The notes under the pieces were generated by a model. That model saw only the letters and a program-made list of their open reading frames with translations. It was not told the DNA's origin and did not search any database. A DNA stretch of 64,000 nucleotides. Origin: JBCBRD01 sp039819785 (GTDB lineage: Bacteria; Pseudomonadota; Alphaproteobacteria; Rhizobiales; Hyphomicrobiaceae). Of the stretch, positions 9,605-17,844 are shown one piece after another. The position numbers were made by a program, and so were the translations under genes. The stretch spans positions 1 through 64,000 of the forward strand of contig JBCBRH010000024.1 in the NCBI GenBank assembly GCA_039819785.1, given 5' to 3'. Within the stretch, counting starts at the first letter, position 1. The number at the start of each line of letters is the position of its first letter.

Positions 9605-9660
9605 ATGTGGTGATTTGGCCGGCCGGCTTGCAGCCACTCAAAAGAACTCGCTAAACAGGC
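9605..9660 (+). promoter_or_regulatory. SAM-II riboswitch controlling metX-metW
   Basis: The segment carries the SAM-II signature: GTGATTTG, then CCGGCTTGCAGCCAC, an A-rich stretch, and CTCGCTAAACAGG. GTGGT (9607-9611) can pair with GCCAC (9632-9636) as stem P1, and the CGCTAAANAGG tail contains the purine-rich sequence normally hidden when S-adenosylmethionine binds. SAM-II aptamers are known from alphaproteobacteria in front of metX/metA genes and repress translation at high SAM. Position directly after a good promoter and just ahead of metX fits this fully. Confidence 0.93.
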
Positions 9661-9680
9661 CGACTGCTCGCCTCCAAGTT

Positions 9681-10931
9681 ATGCGAGCACGGCCGTCGCA
9701 AAAGGCCCTTTCCTCTGCAATGGCAGCCAATATCAAGCGTGATATCTCCGAAAACCAATCCGGACCTGCCCCGCTGTTGCCGCAGGGCACCGGCGCGCTT
9801 TGTGACTTGGGCAGTGAGACGGTTACGTTTGATACCAACCAGGCGCTCAATCTTGACTGCGACAGATCGCTTGGGCCGTTTACAACCTCTTACAAGACGT
9901 ATGGAACGCTGAATGCGGACCGTTCGAACGCCATTCTGATCTGCCATGCGCTTACCGGCGATCAATATGTCGCGAGCCCTCATCCCATAACCGGGAAAGC
10001 CGGTTGGTGGGAAACGCTGGTCGGCCCTGGCAAACCCATCGATACAGACCGGTTCTACGTGATCTGCGCCAACATCCTTGGCGGATGCATGGGATCGACC
10101 GGGCCAGCTGAGATCGACCCCGCCACGGGTGAACCCTATGGGCTGTCTTTTCCCGTGATCACCATCGGTGACATGGTCGAAGCTCAGGTCAGATTGATCG
10201 ACCACCTGGGCATCGATCAACTGTTCGCTGTCGTTGGTGGCTCCATGGGCGGCATGCAGGTTCTTGAGTGGGCAGCCCGCTATGGGGAGCGCGTTTTCAG
10301 TGCCATCCCGATTGCGACCGCAGCCTTGCATTCGTCACAGAACATTGCGTTTCACGAAGTCGGCCGGCAGGCTGTGATGGCAGACCCCAATTGGCATGGT
10401 GGGAACTACTATGCGCATGGGACCAAGCCGACAAACGGACTAGCAGTCGCGCGCATGGCGGCGCATATCACCTACCTGTCTGAAGAGGCGTTGCAAAACA
10501 AATTTGGCCGGAACTTGCAAAACCGCAACGTGCATTCGTTCTCGTTCGATGCTGATTTCCAAGTCGAGAGCTATCTGAGGCATCAAGGGTCCACGTTCGT
10601 CGACCGGTTCGATGCCAACAGCTATCTCTACATCACGCGTGCGATGGATTATTTTGACTTGGCCACCCAGCATGGAGGTGTTCTGGCGAACGCGTTCAAA
10701 GGTACCCAGACGCGGTTCTGTGTCGTCTCGTTCACCAGCGATTGGCTCTACCCGACCCGCGAAAGCCGTCAGATCGTCCAGGCGCTGAATGCGGTCGCCG
10801 CCAATGTCTCGTTCGTCGAGATCGACAGTGACAAGGGGCATGATGCGTTCCTGCTCAACGAGCCTGAATTCTTCAACACCATCACAGGCTTTATTTCTGC
10901 AAACGCCAAGCGGCGCGGATTACCGATTTGA
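9681..10931 (+). CDS. metX: Homoserine O-acetyltransferase (MetX)
   Basis: MetX acylates homoserine as the first committed step of methionine synthesis. The protein is an alpha/beta hydrolase fold enzyme: the nucleophile serine is in GGSMGGMQ, with ICHALTGDQY and GGCMGSTGP upstream, and the catalytic Asp and His lie in SFTSDWLYPT and DKGHDAFLL near the end. The frame is open from 9615, but that would run through the riboswitch, so translation must start later. The in-frame ATGs are 9681 and 9720; neither has a strong Shine-Dalgarno. I give 9681, the first start after the aptamer, but 9720 is closer to the conserved core. Acetyl versus succinyl specificity is not certain from sequence. It is followed by metW with a TTGA overlap. 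Confidence 0.93.
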   Translation: MRARPSQKALSSAMAANIKRDISENQSGPAPLLPQGTGALCDLGSETVTFDTNQALNLDCDRSLGPFTTSYKTYGTLNADRSNAILICHALTGDQYVASPHPITGKAGWWETLVGPGKPIDTDRFYVICANILGGCMGSTGPAEIDPATGEPYGLSFPVITIGDMVEAQVRLIDHLGIDQLFAVVGGSMGGMQVLEWAARYGERVFSAIPIATAALHSSQNIAFHEVGRQAVMADPNWHGGNYYAHGTKPTNGLAVARMAAHITYLSEEALQNKFGRNLQNRNVHSFSFDADFQVESYLRHQGSTFVDRFDANSYLYITRAMDYFDLATQHGGVLANAFKGTQTRFCVVSFTSDWLYPTRESRQIVQALNAVAANVSFVEIDSDKGHDAFLLNEPEFFNTITGFISANAKRRGLPI

Positions 10932-11653
10932 GTACAGATCCCTCCCATTCAACACTCAAGCCAGCGGCGTCGCCGGCCGTAGGAGCAGCACCTGATGTGC
11001 AGGCTGGCTCAAACGGGGCGCGGCCGCGCGCAGCGCCTCGGGTCGATCACCTTTTAATCGCCGAAATGGTGACACCCGGCAGCCGCGTTCTGGATGTGGG
11101 ATGCGGAGATGGCGCATTGTTGCAGTTGCTCACAGAAACCAAGGCCATCGATGGGCGTGGCGTTGAGCTCTCGCGCGAGCGTGTGAATGCGTGCGTGACG
11201 CAGGGCCTGTCCGTCATCCAGGGCGATGCGGACGCCGATCTCGACGCGTATCCTGATCAGGCCTTCGACTATGCGATTTTGAGCCTTACGATCCAGGCGA
11301 CGCAACGGCCCAAAACGGTTTTGAAGAATCTATTGCGGATCGGGAAGCGTGCCATCGTTTCGTTTCCCAACTTCGGGCATTGGAAAATCCGCTGGGACCT
11401 TGCCGTGACGGGCCGCATGCCACGTAGCCGGAACCTCCCTGAACCGTGGTATATGAGCCCGGACGCGCATCTGTGTTCGATTGTCGACTTCGAGGACCTG
11501 TGTTCCAAGGTCGATGCTGAGGTCGAGGAGGCTGTGGCATTCAACTCAAAAGGGCGGCGGTTGCCGATCCGTCATCCCGTTTCCCTGCAAAACCTGCTCG
11601 GCGAGAAGGCCGTGTTCATTATGCGGAGCCGCACCTGGAACCGCGACGGCTAG
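10928..11653 (+). CDS. metW: MetW, methionine biosynthesis partner of MetX
   Basis: The 241-aa protein contains a SAM-dependent methyltransferase fold: DHLLIAEMVTPGSRVLDVGC around residue 40 carries the glycine-rich SAM loop VLDVGCGDG, followed by the ELSRERVNACVTQG and LSLTIQATQRP blocks and VSFPNFGHW, all typical of MetW. MetW is known to pair with MetX and to be needed for full homoserine acyltransferase activity in several bacteria. The start is the TTG at 10928, which overlaps the metX stop (TTGA, 10928-10931) and so suggests coupled translation. The first 35 residues are Ala/Pro-rich and probably disordered. It shares the SAM-II-controlled transcript. Confidence 0.92.
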   Translation: MSTDPSHSTLKPAASPAVGAAPDVQAGSNGARPRAAPRVDHLLIAEMVTPGSRVLDVGCGDGALLQLLTETKAIDGRGVELSRERVNACVTQGLSVIQGDADADLDAYPDQAFDYAILSLTIQATQRPKTVLKNLLRIGKRAIVSFPNFGHWKIRWDLAVTGRMPRSRNLPEPWYMSPDAHLCSIVDFEDLCSKVDAEVEEAVAFNSKGRRLPIRHPVSLQNLLGEKAVFIMRSRTWNRDG

Positions 11654-11683
11654 AACGTGCACCGCACGTAGGCAACTTAGATG

Positions 11684-12448
11684 TCAGTAACGTTGTTTGT
11701 GGCCCTCTTTCGAAGCGGGGCGTGGTTGAGGGACCAGTTTTCCAACGGGCAACAGGTTTGGCATGGCGCGGACGCGCTGCAATTTGCCGGCGGGTGCTGA
11801 CACTTCCTTGGAGGCTTCGACGATCAGAACGCCTGAAAAACCCCGGGCGATGCGCGGGCCGATCCGCTCCCAAGCAACAGATGACCGCACAAAAGCGTTG
11901 CGGGCCAACGGCGGCATGTACAGCGCGTTGTCCCAGGTGTGGGGTGTGAACATGGCATCAATCAACAAGCGTTCCAGCTGTCCGCGCGAATAGGGGCGGC
12001 CATATCCAAAGGGTGTGCTGTCAGTTCGGGCCCAGATGCCGCGACGGTTTGGGACGACAATGATGATTCGCCCTTCAGGTGCCAAGACCCGCCACATCTC
12101 GCGCAACACCTGTTGGGCACGGTCCGCCATTTCCAAGCCGTGCACGACCAGCAGCGCATCGACGGAATTGTCAGCAAGCGGCAGGTCTTCCTCGTCTGCC
12201 AGGACGGACTGCTTGGGCCCCTTTGTGGGCCAGACGAGCGCGCCCTGTCGCGTTGGCATAAGCGCACCGATGCGGCGAGTTTCAGCTTTGAACGCCCCTA
12301 GGTAAGGTGCTGCGAAGCCAAGACCGATCATTGTGTCGATCGACCTGCCTTGCCACGCGGTCCGGATGCGGCGCGAAATCAACCGCCGGCTGACTTGGCC
12401 GAGCGGTGTCGCGTAAAAGTCTCTCAGGTCCGCGACGTCGCTGTGCAT
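11684..12448 (-). CDS. Class I SAM-dependent methyltransferase of unknown substrate
   Basis: The product is 254 aa. A Methyltransf_11-type core spans about residues 40-150, with FAAPYLGAF in place of a canonical glycine-rich loop, then DEEDLPLADNSVDALLVVHG (acidic loop and motif II) and MWRVLAPEGRIIIVVPNR. The C-terminal half (PFGYGRPYSRGQLERLL and onward) resembles a group of alphaproteobacterial methyltransferases that sit divergently from gloB. Here too gloB is divergent, 241 bp away. The substrate is unknown. I start at the ATG at 12448; the open frame extends to 12733 but the added sequence is not protein-like. The motif I glycines are weaker than usual, which may affect SAM binding. Confidence 0.8.
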   Translation of the reverse strand: MHSDVADLRDFYATPLGQVSRRLISRRIRTAWQGRSIDTMIGLGFAAPYLGAFKAETRRIGALMPTRQGALVWPTKGPKQSVLADEEDLPLADNSVDALLVVHGLEMADRAQQVLREMWRVLAPEGRIIIVVPNRRGIWARTDSTPFGYGRPYSRGQLERLLIDAMFTPHTWDNALYMPPLARNAFVRSSVAWERIGPRIARGFSGVLIVEASKEVSAPAGKLQRVRAMPNLLPVGKLVPQPRPASKEGHKQRY

Positions 12449-12689
12449 GTCGTTGAGGATCCGATGTTGTGGTTCGAGGGGGCACCGTCTTGTGCCAAGC
12501 GCGGCATCATGATGCACATCTTGTCCCCGATTGCGAGTTGCATGGGGCTCGACCCGTGAATGGTGCGTTAGGCGATTGGTTTTTTGCCTGGCGGGTGAGG
12601 CTGCAATCGTGCCGGGACGTGCTACATCGTCCTGGATACTCCCGCGCAGGACCAGGGAGATGAGATCCATAGATAAGGAGCGCCACCTT

Positions 12690-13460
12690 ATGAGCCAGCT
12701 GGACATCCACCAGTTTCCCTGCCTTTCAGACAACTATGGTGTCTTGATCCATGATGCGAAAAACGATTTGACGGCTTCGATCGATGCGCCGGATGCCGAT
12801 GCCGTTCAGGCTGCATTGACGGAAAAAGGCTGGACGCTGACGCACATTCTGACCACGCACCACCACGCCGATCACACGGGCGGGAACGCTGCACTCAAGG
12901 CTGCAACCGGGTGCAAGATTATCGGCCCAAAAGCAGAGGCTGCCAAAATCCCAACGCTCGATGAGACGGTCGGCGAAGGCGACACCTTCAAGTTCGGTGA
13001 TTTTGAAGTGCGGGTGTTCGAAACCCCTGGGCATACGCTGGGGCACATCAGCTATTACCTGCCAGATGCCGGTGTGGCGTTTGTCGGCGATACGATGTTT
13101 GCGATGGGATGTGGCCGGCTATTTGAGGGTGACGCTAAAACGATGTGGTCGTCGCTGTCGAAGCTGATGGCGCTGCCAGACGAGACCGTTTTGTATTGCG
13201 GACACGAATACACGCTCTCCAACGCGCGGTTTGCCGTTGACGTGGATCCCAACAACCAGGCTTTGAAAACGCGCATGGTCGAGGTGCAGGCCCTGCGCGA
13301 CAAGGGCGAACCGACATTGCCGACAACGCTGGCGCTGGAAAAGGCAACCAGCCCGTTTTTGCGCGCCAGCGACCCGGAGCTACGCGCGCATCTTGGCCTT
13401 CAAGACGCGCAGGACTGGGAAGTCTTTGCCGAAGTTCGCTCCCGCAAAGACAATGCGTAA
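12690..13460 (+). CDS. gloB: Hydroxyacylglutathione hydrolase (glyoxalase II)
   Basis: Glyoxalase II hydrolyses S-lactoylglutathione, completing methylglyoxal detoxification. The 256-aa protein starts with the typical QFPCLSDNYGVL and has the metallo-beta-lactamase metal motif TTHHHADHTGG (His57, His59, Asp61, His62). A further metal-binding histidine lies in ETPGHTLGHI, an aspartate in FVGDTMFAMGCGRLFEG and a final histidine in YCGHEYT. The ATG at 12690 has AAGGAG nine bases upstream, so the longer open frame back to 12531 is rejected. Presence of ChaC-type glutathione turnover nearby fits a glutathione-using cell. Confidence 0.94.
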   Translation: MSQLDIHQFPCLSDNYGVLIHDAKNDLTASIDAPDADAVQAALTEKGWTLTHILTTHHHADHTGGNAALKAATGCKIIGPKAEAAKIPTLDETVGEGDTFKFGDFEVRVFETPGHTLGHISYYLPDAGVAFVGDTMFAMGCGRLFEGDAKTMWSSLSKLMALPDETVLYCGHEYTLSNARFAVDVDPNNQALKTRMVEVQALRDKGEPTLPTTLALEKATSPFLRASDPELRAHLGLQDAQDWEVFAEVRSRKDNA

Positions 13461-13484
13461 CCGGCAACGGGGCTCAGCTCGATT

Positions 13485-13949
13485 ATGACCGTATCAGATC
13501 TTTCCGTGCTGTCGTCGGCCGACGAGATAATCTCGCTTCTGGCTCTCGAGCCGCACCCCGAGGGTGGCTACTTCCGCGAGACCTTCCGGGATGACTTTGC
13601 AGTTGACGAGACCGGTCGTGCCGCGTCGACGGCGATCTATTTTCTTCTCAAGGCCGGACAGGGCTCGCACTGGCACACTGTCGATGCGATCGAGATGTGG
13701 CACTGGTATGCAGGGGCCGCGCTGGAACTTGGGATTGCAGCTCCCGAAGGGCCAGCGCAGTGGGTGTCACTTGGGCCAGACCTCGCCAGTGGTCAGAGAC
13801 CGCAGGGCATTGTCCCACGGGGTCATTGGCAACGGGCTCGGTCAACGGGTGCCTTCACGCTTGTCGGATGCACGGTTGCGCCGGGATTCACGTTCAGCGG
13901 TTTTACGCTTGCTCCAGCAGACTGGGAGCCTCCTCAACGCGCGGGTTAG
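13485..13949 (+). CDS. Cupin family protein (DUF985/Cupin_5)
   Basis: The 154-aa protein matches the DUF985 cupin family: LLALEPHPEGGYFRETFRDD near the N-terminus, STAIYFLLKAGQGSHWHTVD and EMWHWYAGAALEL in the middle, and LVGCTVAPGFTFSGFTLAP near the end. The histidines in SHWHTVDAIEMWHW sit where cupins bind metal or ligand. Family members are small beta-barrel proteins with no firmly assigned reaction in bacteria. It starts 24 bp after gloB on the same strand and is probably cotranscribed with it. Confidence 0.85.
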   Translation: MTVSDLSVLSSADEIISLLALEPHPEGGYFRETFRDDFAVDETGRAASTAIYFLLKAGQGSHWHTVDAIEMWHWYAGAALELGIAAPEGPAQWVSLGPDLASGQRPQGIVPRGHWQRARSTGAFTLVGCTVAPGFTFSGFTLAPADWEPPQRAG

Positions 13950-14241
13950 TTCATTGGTTTTATGGATGTGACGATCGTCCCTTGGCGATCACACCTTCCA
14001 GGGATACAGCCCTGGAGAACCAGACCCCTGTGGTGAACCTGTTTTGGGTGGTGCAGCAAAGCCGCTAGCGCATTATCCACGCCTTGTTGTGTTGACCGCC
14101 CCTTCCTAAACCCCTGTTTTCCAGAGAATTTTTCTGGAGATGCGAATGAGCAACAGAGCGTTGCTTGGCTTCATCTGGCGACTCGCAGACAGTCTGCTCA
14201 ACACGTGTCAAATCATCTACGAATTAGCGGGGCAGTCAGTC

Positions 14242-16734
14242 ATGAATCGGGAGTCGCAAGGGTCGTTGTTGAGCACAGTCTTCATCGACTATGACAACAT
14301 CTATCTCTCGTTGAAGCGCAAGAGCGATGAAGCCGCAAAGCGGTTTGCCAAAAACGCCGGCGGCTGGTTGCAGGCGATCGCATCTGGAGCACTTATTACG
14401 CCTACCAACGGCCCTGATCTTGGGATGCCCCGGCGCATCGTCATGAACCGCTGCTACGGAAACTCATTTCCGCGGCGGAACCCGCAGGACGACGCGACTG
14501 ACATGAACTCATTCCCATTTGTACGGCACCATTTCGTGCGGGCCGGATGCGAAGTGATCGACTGCCCGCCGCTGACAAAACAGCTGAAAAACTCCGCTGA
14601 TATCCGCATGGTCATGGATGTGCGCGACTACCTACTGCACGACACTTACTTCGATGAATTTGTCATTCTTTCTGGCGATGCCGACTTCACCCCCGTACTG
14701 CACCGCTTGCGTCAACACGCCCGCCGGACCGTCGTTTATGCCAACGACTACACGGTCGCTCCGTACCGTGCGATCAGCGATGGGGAAATTCGCGAGGCAG
14801 ACCTGATCAAGCTGCTCCTGGATGGTGCGCCCAATGCTCAGGTCGAAGGCAATACACCGGTTAATGCGCCAAAGGGGCTGCCAAGCCCAGCCTCGCTGGC
14901 AACTGCGCGAAGCGAAATTCTTAACGAAGTTCTCACGACCGTCCAGCGCGCACAACAGCCGGTGCCTCTTGAAGCACTCGCTGATCGCGCCGTTCGTATT
15001 CTGGGGCATGAAAAAACTGTTGGCCTTGCCTGGGGCGGCGCGGGATCGTTCCGTGACCTGCTTGCCAATGGGCTGCCATCTGAAGTGCGGTTATCGGATG
15101 CGGCACCGTATTTTGTTTATGACACAACACGCCAGTCGGCTCCTCAGCCCTTGAGAGCCGAGACGCGTGATGAGCCGCGTACATTGCCATCTCCCGACGC
15201 CGTTCGCGAGGCGCAGGCCACCCTGGTGCGCACGGATGAAAACCTTGAGTGGAACCGTACGCTGGCGACGGAACCGGCCGTACTTTCAGGTCAGACTCAG
15301 AATGGACAGGCCCAGCCTGGACAGGCCCAGCCTGGAAACGCCCAAACTGGAAGCGCTCAGACTGGCGTAGCGCAGCCCGTAAGGAGGCAGGTTGAGGCAC
15401 CTCAAAACGGGTCGGGTTATCGGCAGACTGCGGAAGTAAACGAAGCTGCTTACGGGTCTGATACGCTCTCGCACCCATCCACGCAGGAGGCGCGGCTTGA
15501 AGCTCCATCCGTTTATGCGCCTTCACGTTCCCCGCAACCGGCTTTGATGGCACCACAAGGTCAAGCGGCACAGCACGATGCACCACAGGCTCACGCTGCG
15601 CCGCAACCGGCGCCGCAGCTCCATGCAGGCCGATCTGATGGTCATCGAATTGAACCAACTCTGGGTGCTGCAGAGCCAAACGTAGCTGCTCCGCAGGTGG
15701 GACAGCCTACAGCCCGCGCCAATCCTGCCGATGGCCCGAGCCCACTGACGAGTGGTGTTGTTTCCCGGTCGTTGGATCATGGTCAACCGCTACGCGGAAC
15801 GGTTGAAGCCGGGACGATGGAGGCACGTAGCTATGGTCAGCCATTGCCGCATCACAATCAGTCTCCGCTGGCGCAGCCCATCACTCAGTCGCCAACCCAA
15901 TCAGGCGGAGCCGGTGTAAGCCAAGGTCACCCTGCAGGTCGCGAAGGTTCATTGCCACGCGCTGAGCAGGGCGCCGCGCCATCGACACCGGCGCCACAGC
16001 GTCAGGCGGATCGGAACCCATCTGCGCAACACCCAGGTTCGGCAGCTCAGGCAGCGTCTGGTCCAGCCGCATCACAGCAGGGCCGGGAGACAACGGCAGG
16101 TGCTCTTCAGGCGGCAATCGCCCGTATTCATGAAGCCTGTCAGGCCCCACCGCTTTCCCCGCCTGACTATCGCGTCTTGTTCCAGGTCATGGCTGAAGAG
16201 ATCACAGCCAATGGTCTGACGGGTTCAGCGACGCTGGTGAACATTGCCCAACGTGCGCAGGACAACGGCGTCGAGGTTCGTCGCGATGACGTGCGGTTTG
16301 TCCTGGAAGTTGTCAGCGAGGCTGACCCATGGTTTGAGCAAGGTGCATCTGCTGCGCTGTTTGCCAGCAGATTCCGTAATTTTGTCTTGGCCCGTTGCCG
16401 GTCACAGGGCCTGCAACTGTCTGCCGATGAGTTGGATCTGATTGAAGCGTGGTTCTCATCGGGTGCACCGCGCGGTGGTGGACCTGCGAACCGCCGATCG
16501 ACTGCGGGCGCGGAGCCAGCCGGTTCACCGCAAGCTGCCGGACCTCCCCAAACGCAACAGCCTGTTGCTCAGACGGCAGGCGCGCCGCAGGGACGTGCAC
16601 AGGCTGCACCGGCTGATGGGGCCTCAGATGGTCGCTGGTTTGGGTCAGCTAGTCCCGGCATGAGCACGGCTGCAGATCCGGCCAATCATGACGATGACTT
16701 TCCGCGCATTCTTCAAAAGCGCGCAGGCGGCTAA
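14242..16734 (+). CDS. Large NYN-domain/LOTUS protein, putative RNase
   Basis: This is an 830-aa protein in three parts. Residues 10-195 form a LabA-like NYN domain (PIN-like nuclease fold): acidic residues are placed as in active members, in VFIDYDN (Asp16, Asp18), ADIRMVMDVRDYL (Asp120, Asp126) and ILSGDADFTP (Asp146, Asp148). Residues 222-298 look like an OST-HTH/LOTUS domain (SEILNEVLTTVQRAQQPVPL onward), a fold linked to RNA binding. Residues 300-615 are a Gln/Pro/Ala-rich disordered linker with short QAQPG-type repeats (351-378). Residues 620-740 are a second helical domain, possibly another LOTUS-like unit, followed by another Gln/Pro tail. I start at the ATG at 14242, just ahead of the NYN core; the ATG at 14146 has a better Shine-Dalgarno (TCTGGAG) but adds unconserved-looking sequence. 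Target RNA unknown. Confidence 0.85.
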   Translation: MNRESQGSLLSTVFIDYDNIYLSLKRKSDEAAKRFAKNAGGWLQAIASGALITPTNGPDLGMPRRIVMNRCYGNSFPRRNPQDDATDMNSFPFVRHHFVRAGCEVIDCPPLTKQLKNSADIRMVMDVRDYLLHDTYFDEFVILSGDADFTPVLHRLRQHARRTVVYANDYTVAPYRAISDGEIREADLIKLLLDGAPNAQVEGNTPVNAPKGLPSPASLATARSEILNEVLTTVQRAQQPVPLEALADRAVRILGHEKTVGLAWGGAGSFRDLLANGLPSEVRLSDAAPYFVYDTTRQSAPQPLRAETRDEPRTLPSPDAVREAQATLVRTDENLEWNRTLATEPAVLSGQTQNGQAQPGQAQPGNAQTGSAQTGVAQPVRRQVEAPQNGSGYRQTAEVNEAAYGSDTLSHPSTQEARLEAPSVYAPSRSPQPALMAPQGQAAQHDAPQAHAAPQPAPQLHAGRSDGHRIEPTLGAAEPNVAAPQVGQPTARANPADGPSPLTSGVVSRSLDHGQPLRGTVEAGTMEARSYGQPLPHHNQSPLAQPITQSPTQSGGAGVSQGHPAGREGSLPRAEQGAAPSTPAPQRQADRNPSAQHPGSAAQAASGPAASQQGRETTAGALQAAIARIHEACQAPPLSPPDYRVLFQVMAEEITANGLTGSATLVNIAQRAQDNGVEVRRDDVRFVLEVVSEADPWFEQGASAALFASRFRNFVLARCRSQGLQLSADELDLIEAWFSSGAPRGGGPANRRSTAGAEPAGSPQAAGPPQTQQPVAQTAGAPQGRAQAAPADGASDGRWFGSASPGMSTAADPANHDDDFPRILQKRAGG

Positions 16735-16762
16735 GTCTGTGGTTTTGTAGAGCCGATATCCC

Positions 16763-16867
16763 TAGAGCCTGTTTGCTTTTCGTGGACCAGCAAAGCAGGC
16801 TCTAAGCTCTTGATTTGGAGAATGTTCCGGGCGGAAAACGGCGTATACTTTTCCTGAATATGCTCTA
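16763..16867 (+). repeat. Dispersed 105-bp bipartite palindromic repeat, copy 1
   Basis: Module A (16763-16804) is a hairpin with arms TAGAGCCTG and CAGGCTCTA. Module B (16805-16867) has the outer arms near GAGAATGTTC and GAATATGCTCTA around an inner GGAAAA/TTTTCC stem; the outer stem is partly decayed. By eye it matches copy 3 (61595-61699, opposite orientation) at 99 of 105 positions, and it is clearly related to the array at 37634-37844. It fills most of the gap between the NYN gene and the pentapeptide gene. Confidence 0.92.
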
Positions 16868-16925
16868 AACGCCCTGGCATCGTGCCGGGGCGTTTTCCGT
16901 TGTAGAACACTGGGAGATCAAGCCG

Positions 16926-17783
16926 TTGAAACAGGGTGATCACATTGTGAGCATACTGCGGGCCGCGCAGACCAGTCGCTTTCTAGGTCGACGCTTTCAG
17001 ACGTGGTTTTCACTGGTACTGGTGCTGACCATTGTTGGCGGGCCGTTGAGCCGTGGTGTTGCGGCGGCTGATATGTCTGCGCGTGACTTTGCCTATAAGC
17101 TGAAGGCCGTCACTGAGGACGCGCCGCTTGATGTGAGTGACATGGACCTCAGCGTTCTCGATTTATCCAGCCTCGATTTCAAGAGCGCTATCCTGACGGG
17201 TGTGGACCTTTATGGAGCCGATCTGACCGGTGCGGACCTGTCATATGTCGACCTGCGCGACACCCGGATCGATCGCGCTGTTATCATAGGGACGAACTTC
17301 TCCTATGCGAATTTGGAAGGTGCCGAGCTGTCGTTGCCGACGACCTCGAAAAACATGTCGTTCAACATCACCGAGAGCGCAAAGTTCCTGGGTGCCAACC
17401 TGACCGGGGCACGGGTGCTGGCGCGGCTGCATGGCGCGAATTTCCGCAAAGCGGTTCTGCGGAAGACAGACTTCAGTGCGCTTAATCCCGGCACGGCAAC
17501 GATTGCGTCGGTGCCGCGGAACTATCTGATTGGGGCGCACTTTGACGGAGCTGATGCACGCGAGGCGGATTTTTCAAACGCCAATATGAACTTTGCGACG
17601 TTCACCGATGCTGACCTTCGCGGCGCCGACTTTACGTCCGCGGAGTTGGTCGGAGCTGATCTGACGGGCGCGAAGCTTGAAGGGGCGATCTTTGAAGGTG
17701 CGGACCTGCGCGATGTAAAAGGGGCTGAGCTCTCGATCGGCCAAGCCACATCGTCTGGCCCGCCCAAACGACCTGGACAGTAG
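16926..17783 (+). CDS. Exported pentapeptide-repeat protein
   Basis: The 285-aa protein has an N-terminal signal-like segment (basic start, hydrophobic WFSLVLVLTIVGG about residues 26-38, then VAAADMS as a plausible cleavage site), so it is probably periplasmic. From about residue 65 to 265 it is built of A(D/N)LXX pentapeptides (for example LYGADLTGADLSYVDL and ADLRGADFTSAELVGADL), which fold into a right-handed quadrilateral beta-helix; a non-repeat insert sits around residues 135-150. No catalytic site is expected in such folds; roles are usually in protein contact. I use the TTG at 16926, ten bases after GGGAG; a GTG at 16947 is an alternative. It is convergent with the giant membrane protein 61 bp away. 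Confidence 0.85.
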   Translation: MKQGDHIVSILRAAQTSRFLGRRFQTWFSLVLVLTIVGGPLSRGVAAADMSARDFAYKLKAVTEDAPLDVSDMDLSVLDLSSLDFKSAILTGVDLYGADLTGADLSYVDLRDTRIDRAVIIGTNFSYANLEGAELSLPTTSKNMSFNITESAKFLGANLTGARVLARLHGANFRKAVLRKTDFSALNPGTATIASVPRNYLIGAHFDGADAREADFSNANMNFATFTDADLRGADFTSAELVGADLTGAKLEGAIFEGADLRDVKGAELSIGQATSSGPPKRPGQ

Positions 17784-17844
17784 TTGGCGACGAAAGCAAA
17801 GCCGTGGTCAGAAGCCTGCCTCTGATCAGCTCATACGCGCCACG

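Noticed and set aside
15290..15370. Short repeated units that could suggest a CRISPR or satellite
   Set aside because: They encode the low-complexity QAQPG-type linker of the NYN/LOTUS protein, with period and frame fitting coding repeats.
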